Of a DNA stretch of 64,000 bases, positions 50,549 to 59,431 are shown piece after piece; position 1 is the first letter of the stretch; every line of letters begins with the position of its first letter. The notes beneath the pieces were generated by a model. It was not told the DNA's origin and did not search any database. It saw nothing but the letters and a program-made list of their open reading frames with translations. Both the position numbers and the translations under genes were made by a program. Source of the DNA: RHKX01 sp963826475 (GTDB lineage: Bacteria; Actinomycetota; Thermoleophilia; Solirubrobacterales; 70-9); assembly GCA_963826475.1 (NCBI GenBank), contig CAWGXC010000003.1, forward strand, positions 620,001-684,000. The letters run 5' to 3'.

Positions 50549-51366
50549 CGGGAGATCGTCACAGGCGTTCCGAGCGGCGCCCGGTCCATCAGCGCGAGCA
50601 GGTCACTCTCGCCGTTGTGGACGCATCCCGTCGAGTTCGCCTCGCCGAGTGGCTCGGAGGTACCGTGGAGCGCCATCCGGTTGCCGCCGGTCCAGCCTGC
50701 GGGGAGGTTGGGCTGGGTCGCGCTCAATGCGAGAACGCAGCAGCCGTAGGCTGGATTCAGGTCGTCGCGGATCTTGTCGGTGATCGAAAACTGCCCGGTG
50801 GGGGTCGGGGTGCCCGGTGCGCCGATGCCCACTGCCCAGGTGCGTTCGACCTTCCCGTTGCGAAGCAGCTCGGCTGAGTAATCGGAGAGATCGATGTGGA
50901 TCTCCTGGCGGACCGAGTCGATCTGCAGCTGCCGCTCGTTCAGCTTCACCCAGGCCAACTGGCCGTTCGGCAGGAGCTGGGTGGGAACTCCAGCCCAGTT
51001 CCCCTTGCGCTTGCTGACCGAGAGGACGACCGGATCGCCGAACTCGGTCATGTCGGAGACGGTGTCGACGACGTTGCCGCCCGGGCGGGAATGAAGGTCT
51101 ACCCGCTTGCCGTCTCGCACCTGAAGCGTTGGAGTTCCGTCGCTCGGAAGCGCGACCCGATTTGAGCGCACGCGCGCGGAATCGATGGTCGCGATGGCGC
51201 TCGCGAGCACCGTCGAGGGCTGCGGTGCGGAGGCCGCAGGCGAGCCGGCGGCGGCGACGGTCGCTGCTTGGCTCTGCCCCAGCCCGAGAGCGGGAGAAAG
51301 CGCCAGCGACGCGGCCGCGGTTGCCGCGGCCGCGGCGAATGCGCACTTGATGCCGAACGGCCCCAT
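50545..51366 (-). CDS. Secreted L,D-transpeptidase (YkuD domain)
   Basis: Cross-links or anchors peptidoglycan peptides. The 273-residue precursor has a signal region (CAFAAAAATAAASLALSPAL). A beta-rich SH3-like middle (RVDLHSRPGGNVVDTV to GQLAWVKLNERQL) precedes the YkuD domain (IHIDLSDYSAELLRNGK, PTGQFSIT). The catalytic stretch is LHGTSEPLGEANSTGCVHNGESDL with Cys248. The usual GCVRM/L follow-up is GCVHN here. It overlaps the TetR stop codon on the opposite strand. Confidence 0.87.
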   Translation of the reverse strand: MGPFGIKCAFAAAAATAAASLALSPALGLGQSQAATVAAAGSPAASAPQPSTVLASAIATIDSARVRSNRVALPSDGTPTLQVRDGKRVDLHSRPGGNVVDTVSDMTEFGDPVVLSVSKRKGNWAGVPTQLLPNGQLAWVKLNERQLQIDSVRQEIHIDLSDYSAELLRNGKVERTWAVGIGAPGTPTPTGQFSITDKIRDDLNPAYGCCVLALSATQPNLPAGWTGGNRMALHGTSEPLGEANSTGCVHNGESDLLALMDRAPLGTPVTISR

Positions 51367-51484
51367 GCACTCCCCTTCGGAGGAGAGGCATCGACCTTGA
51401 ACATGGTGGGGGCAAACCTGGACGCCTGTTGCGGCGCCGGCTGTGCCTCCATCGCCCGGTCAGGACGCTGAGCGCCCGGAACTC

Positions 51485-53293
51485 CTACTTGGCGTAGAGG
51501 GCCTCGATCTCGTCGTCGTACTTCTCGCCGATCGGCTTGCGCTTCAGCTTCATGGTCGGGGTCAGCTCGTCGCCGCCCGGCTCCCACTCCTCGGGAAGGA
51601 GCTTGAACTTCTTGATCTGCTCGACCCGCGACATCTTGGCGTTCGCCTTGTCGACGGCCTCCGAGACGGCCTCGAGGACCTTTTCGTTCTCGGCGAGGGC
51701 GGCGACGTCGGACTCGTCGATGCCGTTCTTCTTCGCCCATGACGGGGCGTATTCGGAGTCGAGGACGATCAGCGCGACGTTATAGCTGCGCGCGTCGCCG
51801 ATCGCGACGCACTGGCCGATCAGCGGGGAGGCCGACTTCAGGTGGGCCTCGATGCCGGCGGGCGACATGTTCTTGCCGGCCGCGTTGATGATCAGCTCCT
51901 TCTTGCGGTCGACGATCGTCAGGTAGCCGTCCTCGTCGAGCTCGCCGATGTCGCCGGTGGAGAGCCAGCGCTCGTCGTCGAGCGCCTCGGAGGTCTTGTC
52001 GGGCAGGTTGCGGTAGCCCTTCATGACGAGATCGCCCTTCACCTGCACCTCGCCGTCCTCGGCGAGCCGGATCTCGACGCCGGGCAGCGGCGGGCCGACC
52101 GTGCCGATCTTGACGCGGTCGGGCGGGTTGACGGTCGCGCCGCCGCAGGTCTCCGACATCCCCCAGAGCTCGCTGACGGGTATCCCGATGGCATGGAAGA
52201 ACTCGAGGACCTCCACGGGCGTCGGCGCGGCGCCGACGTTGACGGCGATCAGCTCATCGAGGCCGAGGTGCTTGCGCAGGCCGGCGAACATGTTCTCCTC
52301 GGCCGCGGCGGCGGCCTTGGCGACGTCCTCGGGGACCTCCTCGCCCTTCTGCTCGGCCCTGACCTTGGCCACCGCCGCCCGAATGCCGGCCTCGGCGGGC
52401 TCACGCTGATCGTCGGGGAGGTTCGAGAGCATCGTCTCGAGCCCGGCCTTCAGCTTCTCCCAGACCCTCGGGACGGCGAAGAACCAGGTCGGGTTGACCT
52501 TCGGCAGCCAGTCGATGATCTTGCGCGGATCCGGGCAGATGGTCACCTGGACGCCCTTGGTGATCGGCAGGTAGTAGTGCGCGCCACGCTCGGCGATGTG
52601 GGCCGCCGGCAGCCAGGAGATGACCTTGGCACCCTCTTCCGGGAACTCGATGAGGTGGTCGATGCTCGCGACCAGGCTGAGGAGGTTGCGGTGCGTCAGC
52701 TCGACCCCCTTGGGCGGTCCGGTCGTTCCCGACGTGTAGATCAACGTGAGGGTGTCGTCGAGGCCGACGGCCTCGGAGGCGGCTTCGTCGTCGAAATCGG
52801 GGTCGGATGCGAGCAGGTCCTCGTAGCTCATCGATCCCCCCTCGCCGTCCATGACGATGACGTGCTCGAGGTCGGGCAGCTCGGACTTGGCCTTCTCGAA
52901 CACCTCGAGAAACGACTTCTCGACGATCGCGACCTTGGTGGCGGCGTCGGAGCAGACGTAGGCGATCTGCTCGGGCGAAGCCGTTTGATAGATCGAGAAG
53001 GGAACGGCACCAAGCGTCACGACGCCTAGGTCGCATGGGAAGAACTCGGTTCGGTTGTTGAGCATCAGGGTCACCGTGTCGCCCTTGCCCACGCCGAGCT
53101 TCGCCAGTCCGCCGGCGACGGCCCGAGCCTGGTCGCGCAGCTCATTCCAGCTGATCGTGTCGTCCCCGGAGCAGATCGCCGGGGAGTCGCCCAAGCGCTC
53201 GACCGTGGCGTGAAACGCCTTGGCAAGGTTCGGCGCCTCGGGCTCGCCACCCGGGCCTCCGCTCGCGTGCCTCTCGGCCGCAGTCGCTTCCAT
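51485..53293 (-). CDS. Long-chain acyl-CoA synthetase (FadD15-like)
   Basis: AMP-forming ligase, 602 residues. TLIYTSGTTGPPKGVELTHRNLL is the AMP-binding P-loop region, ELWGMSETCGGATVNPPD the following core, and GEVQVKGDLVMKGY and WLSTGDIGELDEDGYLTIVDRKKE the adenylate-domain hinge. The long AMP-domain insertion around residues 300-340 suits FadD15-type long-chain enzymes. It activates fatty acids for degradation or lipid assembly. The upstream space toward rseP holds a 76-bp repeat array. Confidence 0.92.
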   Translation of the reverse strand: MEATAAERHASGGPGGEPEAPNLAKAFHATVERLGDSPAICSGDDTISWNELRDQARAVAGGLAKLGVGKGDTVTLMLNNRTEFFPCDLGVVTLGAVPFSIYQTASPEQIAYVCSDAATKVAIVEKSFLEVFEKAKSELPDLEHVIVMDGEGGSMSYEDLLASDPDFDDEAASEAVGLDDTLTLIYTSGTTGPPKGVELTHRNLLSLVASIDHLIEFPEEGAKVISWLPAAHIAERGAHYYLPITKGVQVTICPDPRKIIDWLPKVNPTWFFAVPRVWEKLKAGLETMLSNLPDDQREPAEAGIRAAVAKVRAEQKGEEVPEDVAKAAAAAEENMFAGLRKHLGLDELIAVNVGAAPTPVEVLEFFHAIGIPVSELWGMSETCGGATVNPPDRVKIGTVGPPLPGVEIRLAEDGEVQVKGDLVMKGYRNLPDKTSEALDDERWLSTGDIGELDEDGYLTIVDRKKELIINAAGKNMSPAGIEAHLKSASPLIGQCVAIGDARSYNVALIVLDSEYAPSWAKKNGIDESDVAALAENEKVLEAVSEAVDKANAKMSRVEQIKKFKLLPEEWEPGGDELTPTMKLKRKPIGEKYDDEIEALYAK

Positions 53294-53354
53294 CTAGTCG
53301 CCCTCCTCAAGGGTTAACAAGTCCCAGCAAACTTACCGCAGGTGTCGCTCCGCG

Positions 53355-53606
53355 GACCAGACCGGACGCGAAGCGGAGGAGTCCGCGGCGCTTGAGCCCT
53401 TCTTCTTGCCGCGAAGGTGGCCATCCACCCGACCAGACCGGACGCGAAGCGAGGAGTCCTCGGCCCTTGAGCCCTTCTTCTTGCCGCGAAGGTGGCCATC
53501 CACCCGACCAGACAGGACGCGAAGCGGAGGAGTCCTCGGCCCCTGAGCCCTTCTTCTTGCCGCGAAGGTGGCCCTCCACCCGACCAGACCGGACGCGAAG
53601 CGGAGG
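53355..53606. repeat. Tandem 76-bp repeat array, 3.3 copies, between rseP and acyl-CoA synthetase
   Basis: Units begin at 53355, 53431, 53506 and 53582 (lengths 76, 75, 76 and a 25-base partial). Each starts GACCAGAC and carries a CTTCTTCTTGCCGCGAAGG core and a GGTGG-CCACC small inverted repeat. Copies differ by only a few bases. The single-base length difference between units breaks any reading frame, so I treat the array as non-coding even though a minus-strand frame crosses it. No other copy was seen in the window. Confidence 0.85.
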
Positions 53607-53616
53607 ATCTGGTCGG
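53580..53616. terminator. Hairpin at the end of the repeat array, 9 bases past the rseP stop
   Basis: Arms CCGACCAGA and TCTGGTCGG are perfect 9-bp complements with 19 bases between. The structure uses the partial fourth repeat unit plus unique DNA. It could end rseP transcription. No T-run follows. Confidence 0.45.
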
Positions 53617-53624
53617 AGTTATCC

Positions 53625-54749
53625 CTACTTGACGTTGAAGCCGTCTCCGGTCAGGCGCCCGATGTCGTTCTGCAGGCCGATCACGAAGAGCACCAGGACC
53701 AGAGCGAAACCGACCATCCCCGAGCGCTCCATGACCAGCATCGAGGCGGGGCGGCCCCGGAGCTTCTCGAACAGGGCCCAGAAGATGTGCCCGCCGTCGA
53801 GGGGCAGGAACGGCAACAGGTTGATCAGCCCGAGCGAAAGGCTTATGACCGCGAGCACGCCCAGCGCTTGGCGAGTATCGAGCTCAAAGCTCTGATGGGC
53901 CACGTCGGTTGCCCCCACCACCCCGGAGAGCTGCTTGCGCTGCTCAGCGTCGAAGATCTTCGAGAAGATGATCGCCGTCTGGGAGGTCACGTACCAGAGC
54001 CTGTCAACCGCGAACCTCGCCGACTCCCCCGCCCCGATGTCGACTCGTTCGGGCAAGTAGTCGAACCCGATCAGCATGCGCGCCTTGACGGGGTCCACGC
54101 CCGGAGGCACCTGGGGCGCCGAGTACTGCGGCCTGATGCGAAGGGTCAGCGGCCGGCCGTCGCGGATCACGTCGAAGACGGCGGGCGTCTTCGCGATGCA
54201 TCCATCGGTGGGCTTGCCGGCGCATGGATGGGTGGCGATCTGGCGTCGGACGGTGAGCGCGAGCTGATTGCCGGAGAGATCGGCGACCCGCTTGTCGTCG
54301 ACCGAGACGATCTCGTCCCCGGACTCGAGTGCGCCGGAAGCTGGCAGGTCGCCGGAGACGGTGTTGACGGTGTTCATGATCTTTCCGTCGAGCCCGAAGC
54401 CCCAGGCGAGCGCGAAGAACATGACCAGCGCCAGGACGATGTTCACGAACGGCCCAGCTGCGATCACCACGACCCGCTTCCAGACGGGCTGGCGGTAGTA
54501 GGCGCGGTCGGCGACCTCCTCCGGAATGTCCTCCTCCGGATTCATGCCGGTGATCTTCACGAACCCGCCCAGCGGGATCGCGCCGATGCCGTACTCCGTC
54601 TCGCCGCGCGTGAACGAGACGACCTTCGGCGGAAAGAACAGGAAGAAGCGCTCGACGCGCATCCCGACGAGCTTCGCAGCTGTGAAATGGCCCGCCTCGT
54701 GCAGGATGATCAGCGCAGCAAAGCCGCTGATCGCCAGAAACCAGCTCAT
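53625..54749 (-). CDS. rseP: Intramembrane site-2 zinc metalloprotease
   Basis: Cleaves membrane-anchored anti-sigma or signalling proteins. The 374-residue protein has the zinc motif IILHEAGHFTAAKLVG in its first membrane segment, a PDZ-like region (SGALESGDEIVSVDDKRVADLSG) in the middle, and NLLPFLPLDGGHIFWAL near the C terminus for the third zinc ligand. Length is normal. It overlaps dxr by four bases. The next downstream genes on this strand are the acyl-CoA synthetase and, 8 kb on, ispG. Confidence 0.95.
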   Translation of the reverse strand: MSWFLAISGFAALIILHEAGHFTAAKLVGMRVERFFLFFPPKVVSFTRGETEYGIGAIPLGGFVKITGMNPEEDIPEEVADRAYYRQPVWKRVVVIAAGPFVNIVLALVMFFALAWGFGLDGKIMNTVNTVSGDLPASGALESGDEIVSVDDKRVADLSGNQLALTVRRQIATHPCAGKPTDGCIAKTPAVFDVIRDGRPLTLRIRPQYSAPQVPPGVDPVKARMLIGFDYLPERVDIGAGESARFAVDRLWYVTSQTAIIFSKIFDAEQRKQLSGVVGATDVAHQSFELDTRQALGVLAVISLSLGLINLLPFLPLDGGHIFWALFEKLRGRPASMLVMERSGMVGFALVLVLFVIGLQNDIGRLTGDGFNVK

Positions 54750-55930
54750 CGCCCGGTGCTCCCGTTGCCGCGGTGGAGGTCAGCCATCGAACCGCGTCGC
54801 GTGGCCTCTGCGCCCGCGATCCTCCGGGCCTCGAGATCGCAGGCGAAGAGGTCGTCGAAGTGGGTCGGGGCGGGCGCCGGCATGGACTCCAACACCGACT
54901 CCACGACGGCTGCGATTCCCGTGAACGGCAGCTCGCCTGCCAGGAATGCCTCGACGGCAACCTCGTTGGCGGCGTTGAGCACGCAGGGAGCCAATCCACC
55001 CGCCTCCCCCGCCTCGCGCGCCAACCGCAGGCAGCTGAAGGTCTCGAGGTCGGGGCGCTCGAAGGTGAGCCGGCCGACCTCGGCGAGGTCGAGCGGCCGG
55101 ATCGGCAGCTCGACCCGGTCGGGGCCGTGCAGTGCGTAGGCGATCGGCATGCGCATGTCAGGATGACCGAGGTGCGCCATCGTCGATCCGTCGATCAGGT
55201 TGATGAGCGAATGGATCAGCGACTGAGGATGGACCACGACGTCGATCCGCTCGTAGGGAACGCCGAAGAGGTGATGGGCCTCGATCAGCTCCAAGCCCTT
55301 GTTCATCAGGGTCGCTGAATCGATCGTGATCTTGCCGCCCATCGTCCAGGTCGGGTGCGCCAGGGCGTCCTCACGGGTCACGTCGCTGAGATCGGTCCGA
55401 CCGCGGAACGGACCGCCGGAGGCCGTGAGGACCAGCCTGTCGACGACGCCGGGTGGCTCGGCCGCGATCAGCTGATGCAGCGCCGAGTGCTCCGAGTCCA
55501 CCGGGATGATCCTCGCCCCGGTCGCCTCGGAGAGAGCGGTGACGAGCTCGCCGCCGACGACCAGGCTCTCCTTGTTGGCGAGTGCGAGCTCGATCCCCTC
55601 GGTGAGGGCGACGATGGTCGGACCGAGCCCCGCGGAGCCGACGATGGCGTTCAGGACCACGTCGGGCTCACAGCGGGCGATCAGCTCGATGATCCCCTCC
55701 TCACCACCGAGCACCTCGCCGCTCCAGCCGGACTCGCGGGCGGCCTCGGCCGCCGACGGGTCGGCGAGTGCGACGACCTTGACCGAATCGGCCTCCGCTC
55801 GCTTGAGCAGGCCCTCCCAGTCGGTCGCGGCGCTCAGGCCGGTGACGGTGAGGTCACCGGAGCGCGCCACTACGTCGAGCGCCTGCTCGCCGATGGAGCC
55901 GGTCGCCCCGAGGATCAGTACGTCCTTCAC
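54746..55930 (-). CDS. dxr: 1-deoxy-D-xylulose 5-phosphate reductoisomerase
   Basis: NADPH-dependent second step of the MEP isoprenoid pathway. The 394-residue protein has ILGATGSIGEQALDVVAR (NADPH fold) and GARIIPVDSEHSALHQLI, LTASGGPFRGRTDLSDVTREDALAHPTW and MNKGLELIEAHHLFGVPYERIDVVVHPQS (metal and substrate loops) in order. Length is normal. It is four bases upstream-overlapping with rseP, so the two share a transcript. Confidence 0.97.
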   Translation of the reverse strand: MKDVLILGATGSIGEQALDVVARSGDLTVTGLSAATDWEGLLKRAEADSVKVVALADPSAAEAARESGWSGEVLGGEEGIIELIARCEPDVVLNAIVGSAGLGPTIVALTEGIELALANKESLVVGGELVTALSEATGARIIPVDSEHSALHQLIAAEPPGVVDRLVLTASGGPFRGRTDLSDVTREDALAHPTWTMGGKITIDSATLMNKGLELIEAHHLFGVPYERIDVVVHPQSLIHSLINLIDGSTMAHLGHPDMRMPIAYALHGPDRVELPIRPLDLAEVGRLTFERPDLETFSCLRLAREAGEAGGLAPCVLNAANEVAVEAFLAGELPFTGIAAVVESVLESMPAPAPTHFDDLFACDLEARRIAGAEATRRGSMADLHRGNGSTGR

Positions 55931-55999
55931 CCGGGGGAGTTTAGGAACGAGCCCCTCTCGGTCTCCTCAACGGCCGCTGCGAGCCGTCGAATCGCGCGC

Positions 56000-56239
56000 C
56001 TAGTAGCGCTCGCGGATGTCCTCCCGCTCGACCGGACGGCCCTCGCGCTCGACGATTCGCTCCGTCCGGCGGCCGCGACCACCGAACTCGAGCAGAAGCG
56101 TCAGGACGAAGCCGGCTGCGCCGGCGATCATCAGGATCAGGCCGATCGTCTGCAGATCCACCCCGTCGACAGCGTCTGAAACTGCGTAACGGAGGATCGC
56201 TCCGACCGCCATCAGGATGATTGCCCCTGCTACTGACAT
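56000..56239 (-). CDS. DUF6458-like small membrane protein
   Basis: The 79-residue protein has two hydrophobic helices (AIILMAVGAILRYAV and TIGLILMIAGAAGFVLTLLL) and a basic/acidic tail RTERIVEREGRPVEREDIRERY. This pattern suits DUF6458, small actinobacterial two-TM proteins. A strong AAGGAGG site is eight bases before the ATG. It sits between cdsA and dxr in the conserved cluster. Function unknown. Confidence 0.75.
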   Translation of the reverse strand: MSVAGAIILMAVGAILRYAVSDAVDGVDLQTIGLILMIAGAAGFVLTLLLEFGGRGRRTERIVEREGRPVEREDIRERY

Positions 56240-56314
56240 CTGATTGTCCCTCCTTGTTCGACGAGATTGGCCACCGGCTTCATCGGCCGGTACCCGGTGA
56301 ATCCTTAGTGAAAC

Positions 56315-57358
56315 TCAAACCACGATTGCGAGCGCCAGGTAATAACCGGCGACGACCGTGAAGAGAACGGCGTCAAGCCGATCGAGCAGCCCGCCGTGGG
56401 GTCCCAGCATCCGGCCGGTGTCCTTGACGTCGAGATCGCGCTTGATCATCGATTCGAAGAGATCACCCAGGGGAGCGAGCAGGGCGATGCAGAGCCCGAA
56501 GAGCAGGGCCTCGGGGCCCGACAACCAATCCTGGTAGAGGCCGGCCAGCCAGAAGCCGAGGATGCCGCCGGCGACACCGATCGCCAGACCCTCGATCGTC
56601 TTGTTCGGCGAGACCATCGGCGCGAGCGGCCGCTGACCGAACATGCGGCCGCCGATGTAGGCGAACGTGTCGGTGAGGAACGTGGCGACGAGGACGTCGA
56701 CCAGGAGCGCGCCGCCGTGGACCGGGACGTCTCGCAGGAGCACGGCGTGCGCGAACGGCAACCCGATCCAGACGACCCCGAAGACGGTCACGGCCATCGC
56801 CCACGTGACGTTGTGCAGGGACGGACGGGTCAGCGCGAAGCCCAGCATCGGCAAGAAGAAGGCGGTGCCGACGAGGAGGATCTGCAGGGTCCCGCCGAAG
56901 TGCGCAGCGATGACCATCCCTGCCACGGCGGCGAACGCCACCAGCTGAAAAGGCTTCGCGCGTTGAGTCATCCGGAAGAACTCGATCAGCGCCCCCCAGG
57001 CGAGCCCGATCATCGCGACGGCGAAGACTCCGCCGCCGACGGCGATGACGGTCACGGCGAAGATCAGCCATGGGATGGCCCAGAGGAGGCGCGCGAGCGT
57101 CTCGGAGCGGCGGCCGCGTGGACGATCGCTCGAGCTCGGGCCGCGGGCCGGACTGGACGGCGGGACAGCCGGTTGATCGTCGAGGGCGGTGAACTCACCG
57201 GTCTCCGGGAGGCCGCGCGCTCGCGTCGGGGCCGAAGCGTCCGGGTCCACGGGCACGACTTCAGCCGCGGCAGGGGGCGTCTCGTACCAGTCGGAGGTGT
57301 CCCTCTCTCGATCCCGGCGGCGGGGCGGCTGAGAGCTCGGGCGGGGCGGGAAGTCCAT
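56315..57358 (-). CDS. cdsA: Phosphatidate cytidylyltransferase
   Basis: Makes CDP-diacylglycerol for phospholipid synthesis. About 80 N-terminal residues are polar and Pro-rich, followed by eight or so membrane segments. The signature SPNKTIEGLAIGVAGG with GDLFESMIKRDLDVKDTGRMLGPHGGLLDRLDAVLF at the C terminus is the CdsA motif. I start at ATG 57358 (MDFPPRPSSQPPRRR), 11 bases after the uppS stop. The N-terminal extension is longer than in E. coli CdsA. Confidence 0.94.
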   Translation of the reverse strand: MDFPPRPSSQPPRRRDRERDTSDWYETPPAAAEVVPVDPDASAPTRARGLPETGEFTALDDQPAVPPSSPARGPSSSDRPRGRRSETLARLLWAIPWLIFAVTVIAVGGGVFAVAMIGLAWGALIEFFRMTQRAKPFQLVAFAAVAGMVIAAHFGGTLQILLVGTAFFLPMLGFALTRPSLHNVTWAMAVTVFGVVWIGLPFAHAVLLRDVPVHGGALLVDVLVATFLTDTFAYIGGRMFGQRPLAPMVSPNKTIEGLAIGVAGGILGFWLAGLYQDWLSGPEALLFGLCIALLAPLGDLFESMIKRDLDVKDTGRMLGPHGGLLDRLDAVLFTVVAGYYLALAIVV

Positions 57359-57368
57359 CGCGGCGAGC

Positions 57369-58055
57369 CTACTCGCGGGCGCCGAAGCGGCGGCTGCGCG
57401 TGGCGTACTCCTGCAGCGCGCTCTCCAGTTCAGCGCGGTCGAAGTCCGGCCAGAGGACCTCGCTGAAGACGAACTCCGAGTAGGCGCTCTGCCAGAGCAG
57501 GAAGTTCGAGAGCCGATGCTCGCCGCTCGTCCGGATGACCAGCTCGGGGTCGCGCATCTCGGGCGCGTAGAGAAGGGCTGCGAACGCCTCCTCCCCACCC
57601 CCCGCGTACCTCTCGGCGGCGTCGAGGATCTCGGCCCGTCCGCCGTAGTTGAAGGCTACGAAGAGCGTCATGCGCTCGTTGCCGGCGGTCTGGGCCTCCG
57701 ACCAGTCCATCTGCGCGCCCAGCCCCCCGGAGATGCCCTCGCGCCTGCCGACGAACCGCATCCGCACGCCCTGCTCGTCCAGTTCGGGGGTCTCGGAGGT
57801 GATCAGCTCACCGAACAGCTCCATCAGGCCGCTCACCTCGTCCTCGGGTCGCGACCAGTTCTCGGTCGAGAACGCGTAGACGGTCAGCTCCTCGATCCCG
57901 AGCGCGACCGCGTCCTTGACGATCTGCTTCAGCGTCTTGGCGCCCTGCCGGTGTCCCGCCAGCACGGGAAGACCTCGTTCGCTCGCCCAGCGGCCGTTGC
58001 CGTCCATGATCACCGCGACGCGAGTTGCGGCAGGGGCGTTCTCCGGCTCGGCCAT
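57369..58055 (-). CDS. uppS: Isoprenyl transferase (undecaprenyl/decaprenyl diphosphate synthase)
   Basis: Makes the polyprenyl carrier for cell-wall synthesis. The 228-residue protein has VIMDGNGRWASERGLPVLAGH (substrate Asp and GRWA block), YAFSTENWSRPEDEV, FVAFNYGGRAEILDA and DPELVIRTSGEHRLSNFLLWQSAYSEF. All five conserved regions of cis-prenyltransferases are present. Clustering with cdsA, dxr and frr is common in actinobacteria. Confidence 0.96.
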   Translation of the reverse strand: MAEPENAPAATRVAVIMDGNGRWASERGLPVLAGHRQGAKTLKQIVKDAVALGIEELTVYAFSTENWSRPEDEVSGLMELFGELITSETPELDEQGVRMRFVGRREGISGGLGAQMDWSEAQTAGNERMTLFVAFNYGGRAEILDAAERYAGGGEEAFAALLYAPEMRDPELVIRTSGEHRLSNFLLWQSAYSEFVFSEVLWPDFDRAELESALQEYATRSRRFGARE

Positions 58056-58059
58056 GTAG

Positions 58060-58626
58060 CTAGACGGTGAGGATCTCCTCTTCCTTGCCCTTCATCAAGG
58101 CTTCGATGTCGCCGACGGCCTTGTCGGTCTGCTTCTGCAGGTCTGATTCGGCGCGACGCTCGTCGTCCTCACCGATGTCGCCCTCCTTCTTCAGCTCACG
58201 CAGGTCGCTGATCACGTCGCGGCGCACGTTGCGGATCGCGATCCGGCCCTCTTCGCCGACGCCATGGACGACCTTGACCATCTCCTGACGGCGTTCGGCC
58301 GTCAGGTCGGGGATCTGCAGGCGGATCACGTTGCCGTCGTTGTTCGGCGTGAGCCCGACGTCGGACTCGTTGATCGCCTTCTCGATGGCCCCGATCGCGC
58401 CCTTGTCGTAGGGGGTGACCGTGAGCAGACGGGCGTCGGTGGCAGCGACGTTGGAAAGCTGGCTGAGCGGTGTCGCGGCCCCGTAGTAGTCGACGACGAT
58501 GCGGTCGAGCAGGTGCGGCGACGCCCGTCCGGTGCGAACGCTCGCGAGCTCGCTCCGGGTCGAGTCGACGGACTTCGTCATCCGCTCTTCGGCATCGAGG
58601 AGCAGTTCGTCGATGAGCTCGTTCAT
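58060..58626 (-). CDS. frr: Ribosome recycling factor
   Basis: Splits post-termination ribosomes together with EF-G. The 188-residue protein has the RRF L-shaped helices and the motifs LASVRTGRASPHLLDRIVVDYYG, TPYDKGAIGAIEKAINESDVGL and LTAERRQEMVKVVHGVGEEGRIAIRN. Length is normal. The start overlaps the pyrH stop by four bases. Confidence 0.97.
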   Translation of the reverse strand: MNELIDELLLDAEERMTKSVDSTRSELASVRTGRASPHLLDRIVVDYYGAATPLSQLSNVAATDARLLTVTPYDKGAIGAIEKAINESDVGLTPNNDGNVIRLQIPDLTAERRQEMVKVVHGVGEEGRIAIRNVRRDVISDLRELKKEGDIGEDDERRAESDLQKQTDKAVGDIEALMKGKEEEILTV

Positions 58627-59429
58627 CGACGCGCTCCGCGGCCGGCGCGAGCCTCAGCGACATCTCCGTCGCGCCCAGTTGACACCAGCGTTCCCACCCT
58701 CTCTCCGCGAACGATCCTATCTATGTTCGCCTCGTCGGCCATGTTGAAGACGTAGATCGGCAGATCGTTGTCCATGCAGAGCGAGAGGGCCGTCGAATCC
58801 ATGATCTTCAGGCTGCGCTCGATCGCCTCGCGGTGGGTGATCTCGGGGATGAACTTGGCGTCGGGGACGAGCGCGGGGTCGGCGTCGAAGACGCCCTCGA
58901 CGCCGTGCTTGGCCATCAGGATGGCCTCGGCGTGGATCTCGAGCGCTCGCAGCGACGCTGCGGTGTCGGTGGTGAAGAACGGGTTGCCGGTCCCGGCCGC
59001 GAAGATCACGATCCGGTCCTTCTCCAGATGCCGCTCCGCACGCCGGCGGATGTATGGCTCAGCGACCTCGGTCACGGCCATCGCCGACATGACGCGCGTG
59101 TGGGATCCCTGCTTCTCGAGCGCGTCCTGGAGGGTCAGCGCATTGAGCACCGTCGCCAGCATCCCCATGTAGTCGGCGGTCGCGCGGTCCATCCCAGCGG
59201 CTGCGCCCTGCAGCCCCCGGTAGATGTTGCCGGCGCCGACGACGATCGAGATCTCGAGGCCCATCTTGTGCACCGCCGAGACCTGAGCGGCGATCTGGGT
59301 GACGCGCTCGGGGTCGGTCCCGTATTCGAGCGAACCCATCAGAGCCTCACCCGAGAGCTTCAGCAGGATCCGGTCAAAGACCCGCTCGCCCCTCTCGGGT
59401 TCCCCCTCCTTGACCGGCGCTCGCGTCAG
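58623..59429 (-). CDS. pyrH: UMP kinase, with unclear (probably non-standard) start codon
   Basis: Phosphorylates UMP to UDP. The visible chain has ILLKLSGEALMG (ATP-phosphate loop), ISIVVGAGNIYRG, GMDRATADYMGMLATVLNAL and AAGTGNPFFTTDTAASLRA, so PyrH is certain. The first in-frame ATG at 59339 would cut away ILLKLSGEAL, which the family needs. No ATG, GTG or TTG is in frame between the tsf stop and that ATG. The best in-frame candidate is CTG at 59429, preceded by GAGGA. I use it with reserve. Confidence 0.88.
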   Translation of the reverse strand: MTRAPVKEGEPERGERVFDRILLKLSGEALMGSLEYGTDPERVTQIAAQVSAVHKMGLEISIVVGAGNIYRGLQGAAAGMDRATADYMGMLATVLNALTLQDALEKQGSHTRVMSAMAVTEVAEPYIRRRAERHLEKDRIVIFAAGTGNPFFTTDTAASLRALEIHAEAILMAKHGVEGVFDADPALVPDAKFIPEITHREAIERSLKIMDSTALSLCMDNDLPIYVFNMADEANIDRIVRGERVGTLVSTGRDGDVAEARAGRGARR

Positions 59430-59431
59430 GG

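Noticed and set aside
53307..53579. A 90-codon frame running through the 76-bp repeats
   Set aside because: The unit length changes by one base between copies, so a repeat-encoded protein is not consistently maintained. No start site or ribosome site is convincing.
53355..53606. CRISPR array
   Set aside because: The 76-bp units are contiguous, with no unique spacers of regular length, and no cas gene is nearby.
58623..59339. pyrH starting at ATG 59339
   Set aside because: It would delete the LLKLSGEAL phosphate-binding strand that every PyrH has.
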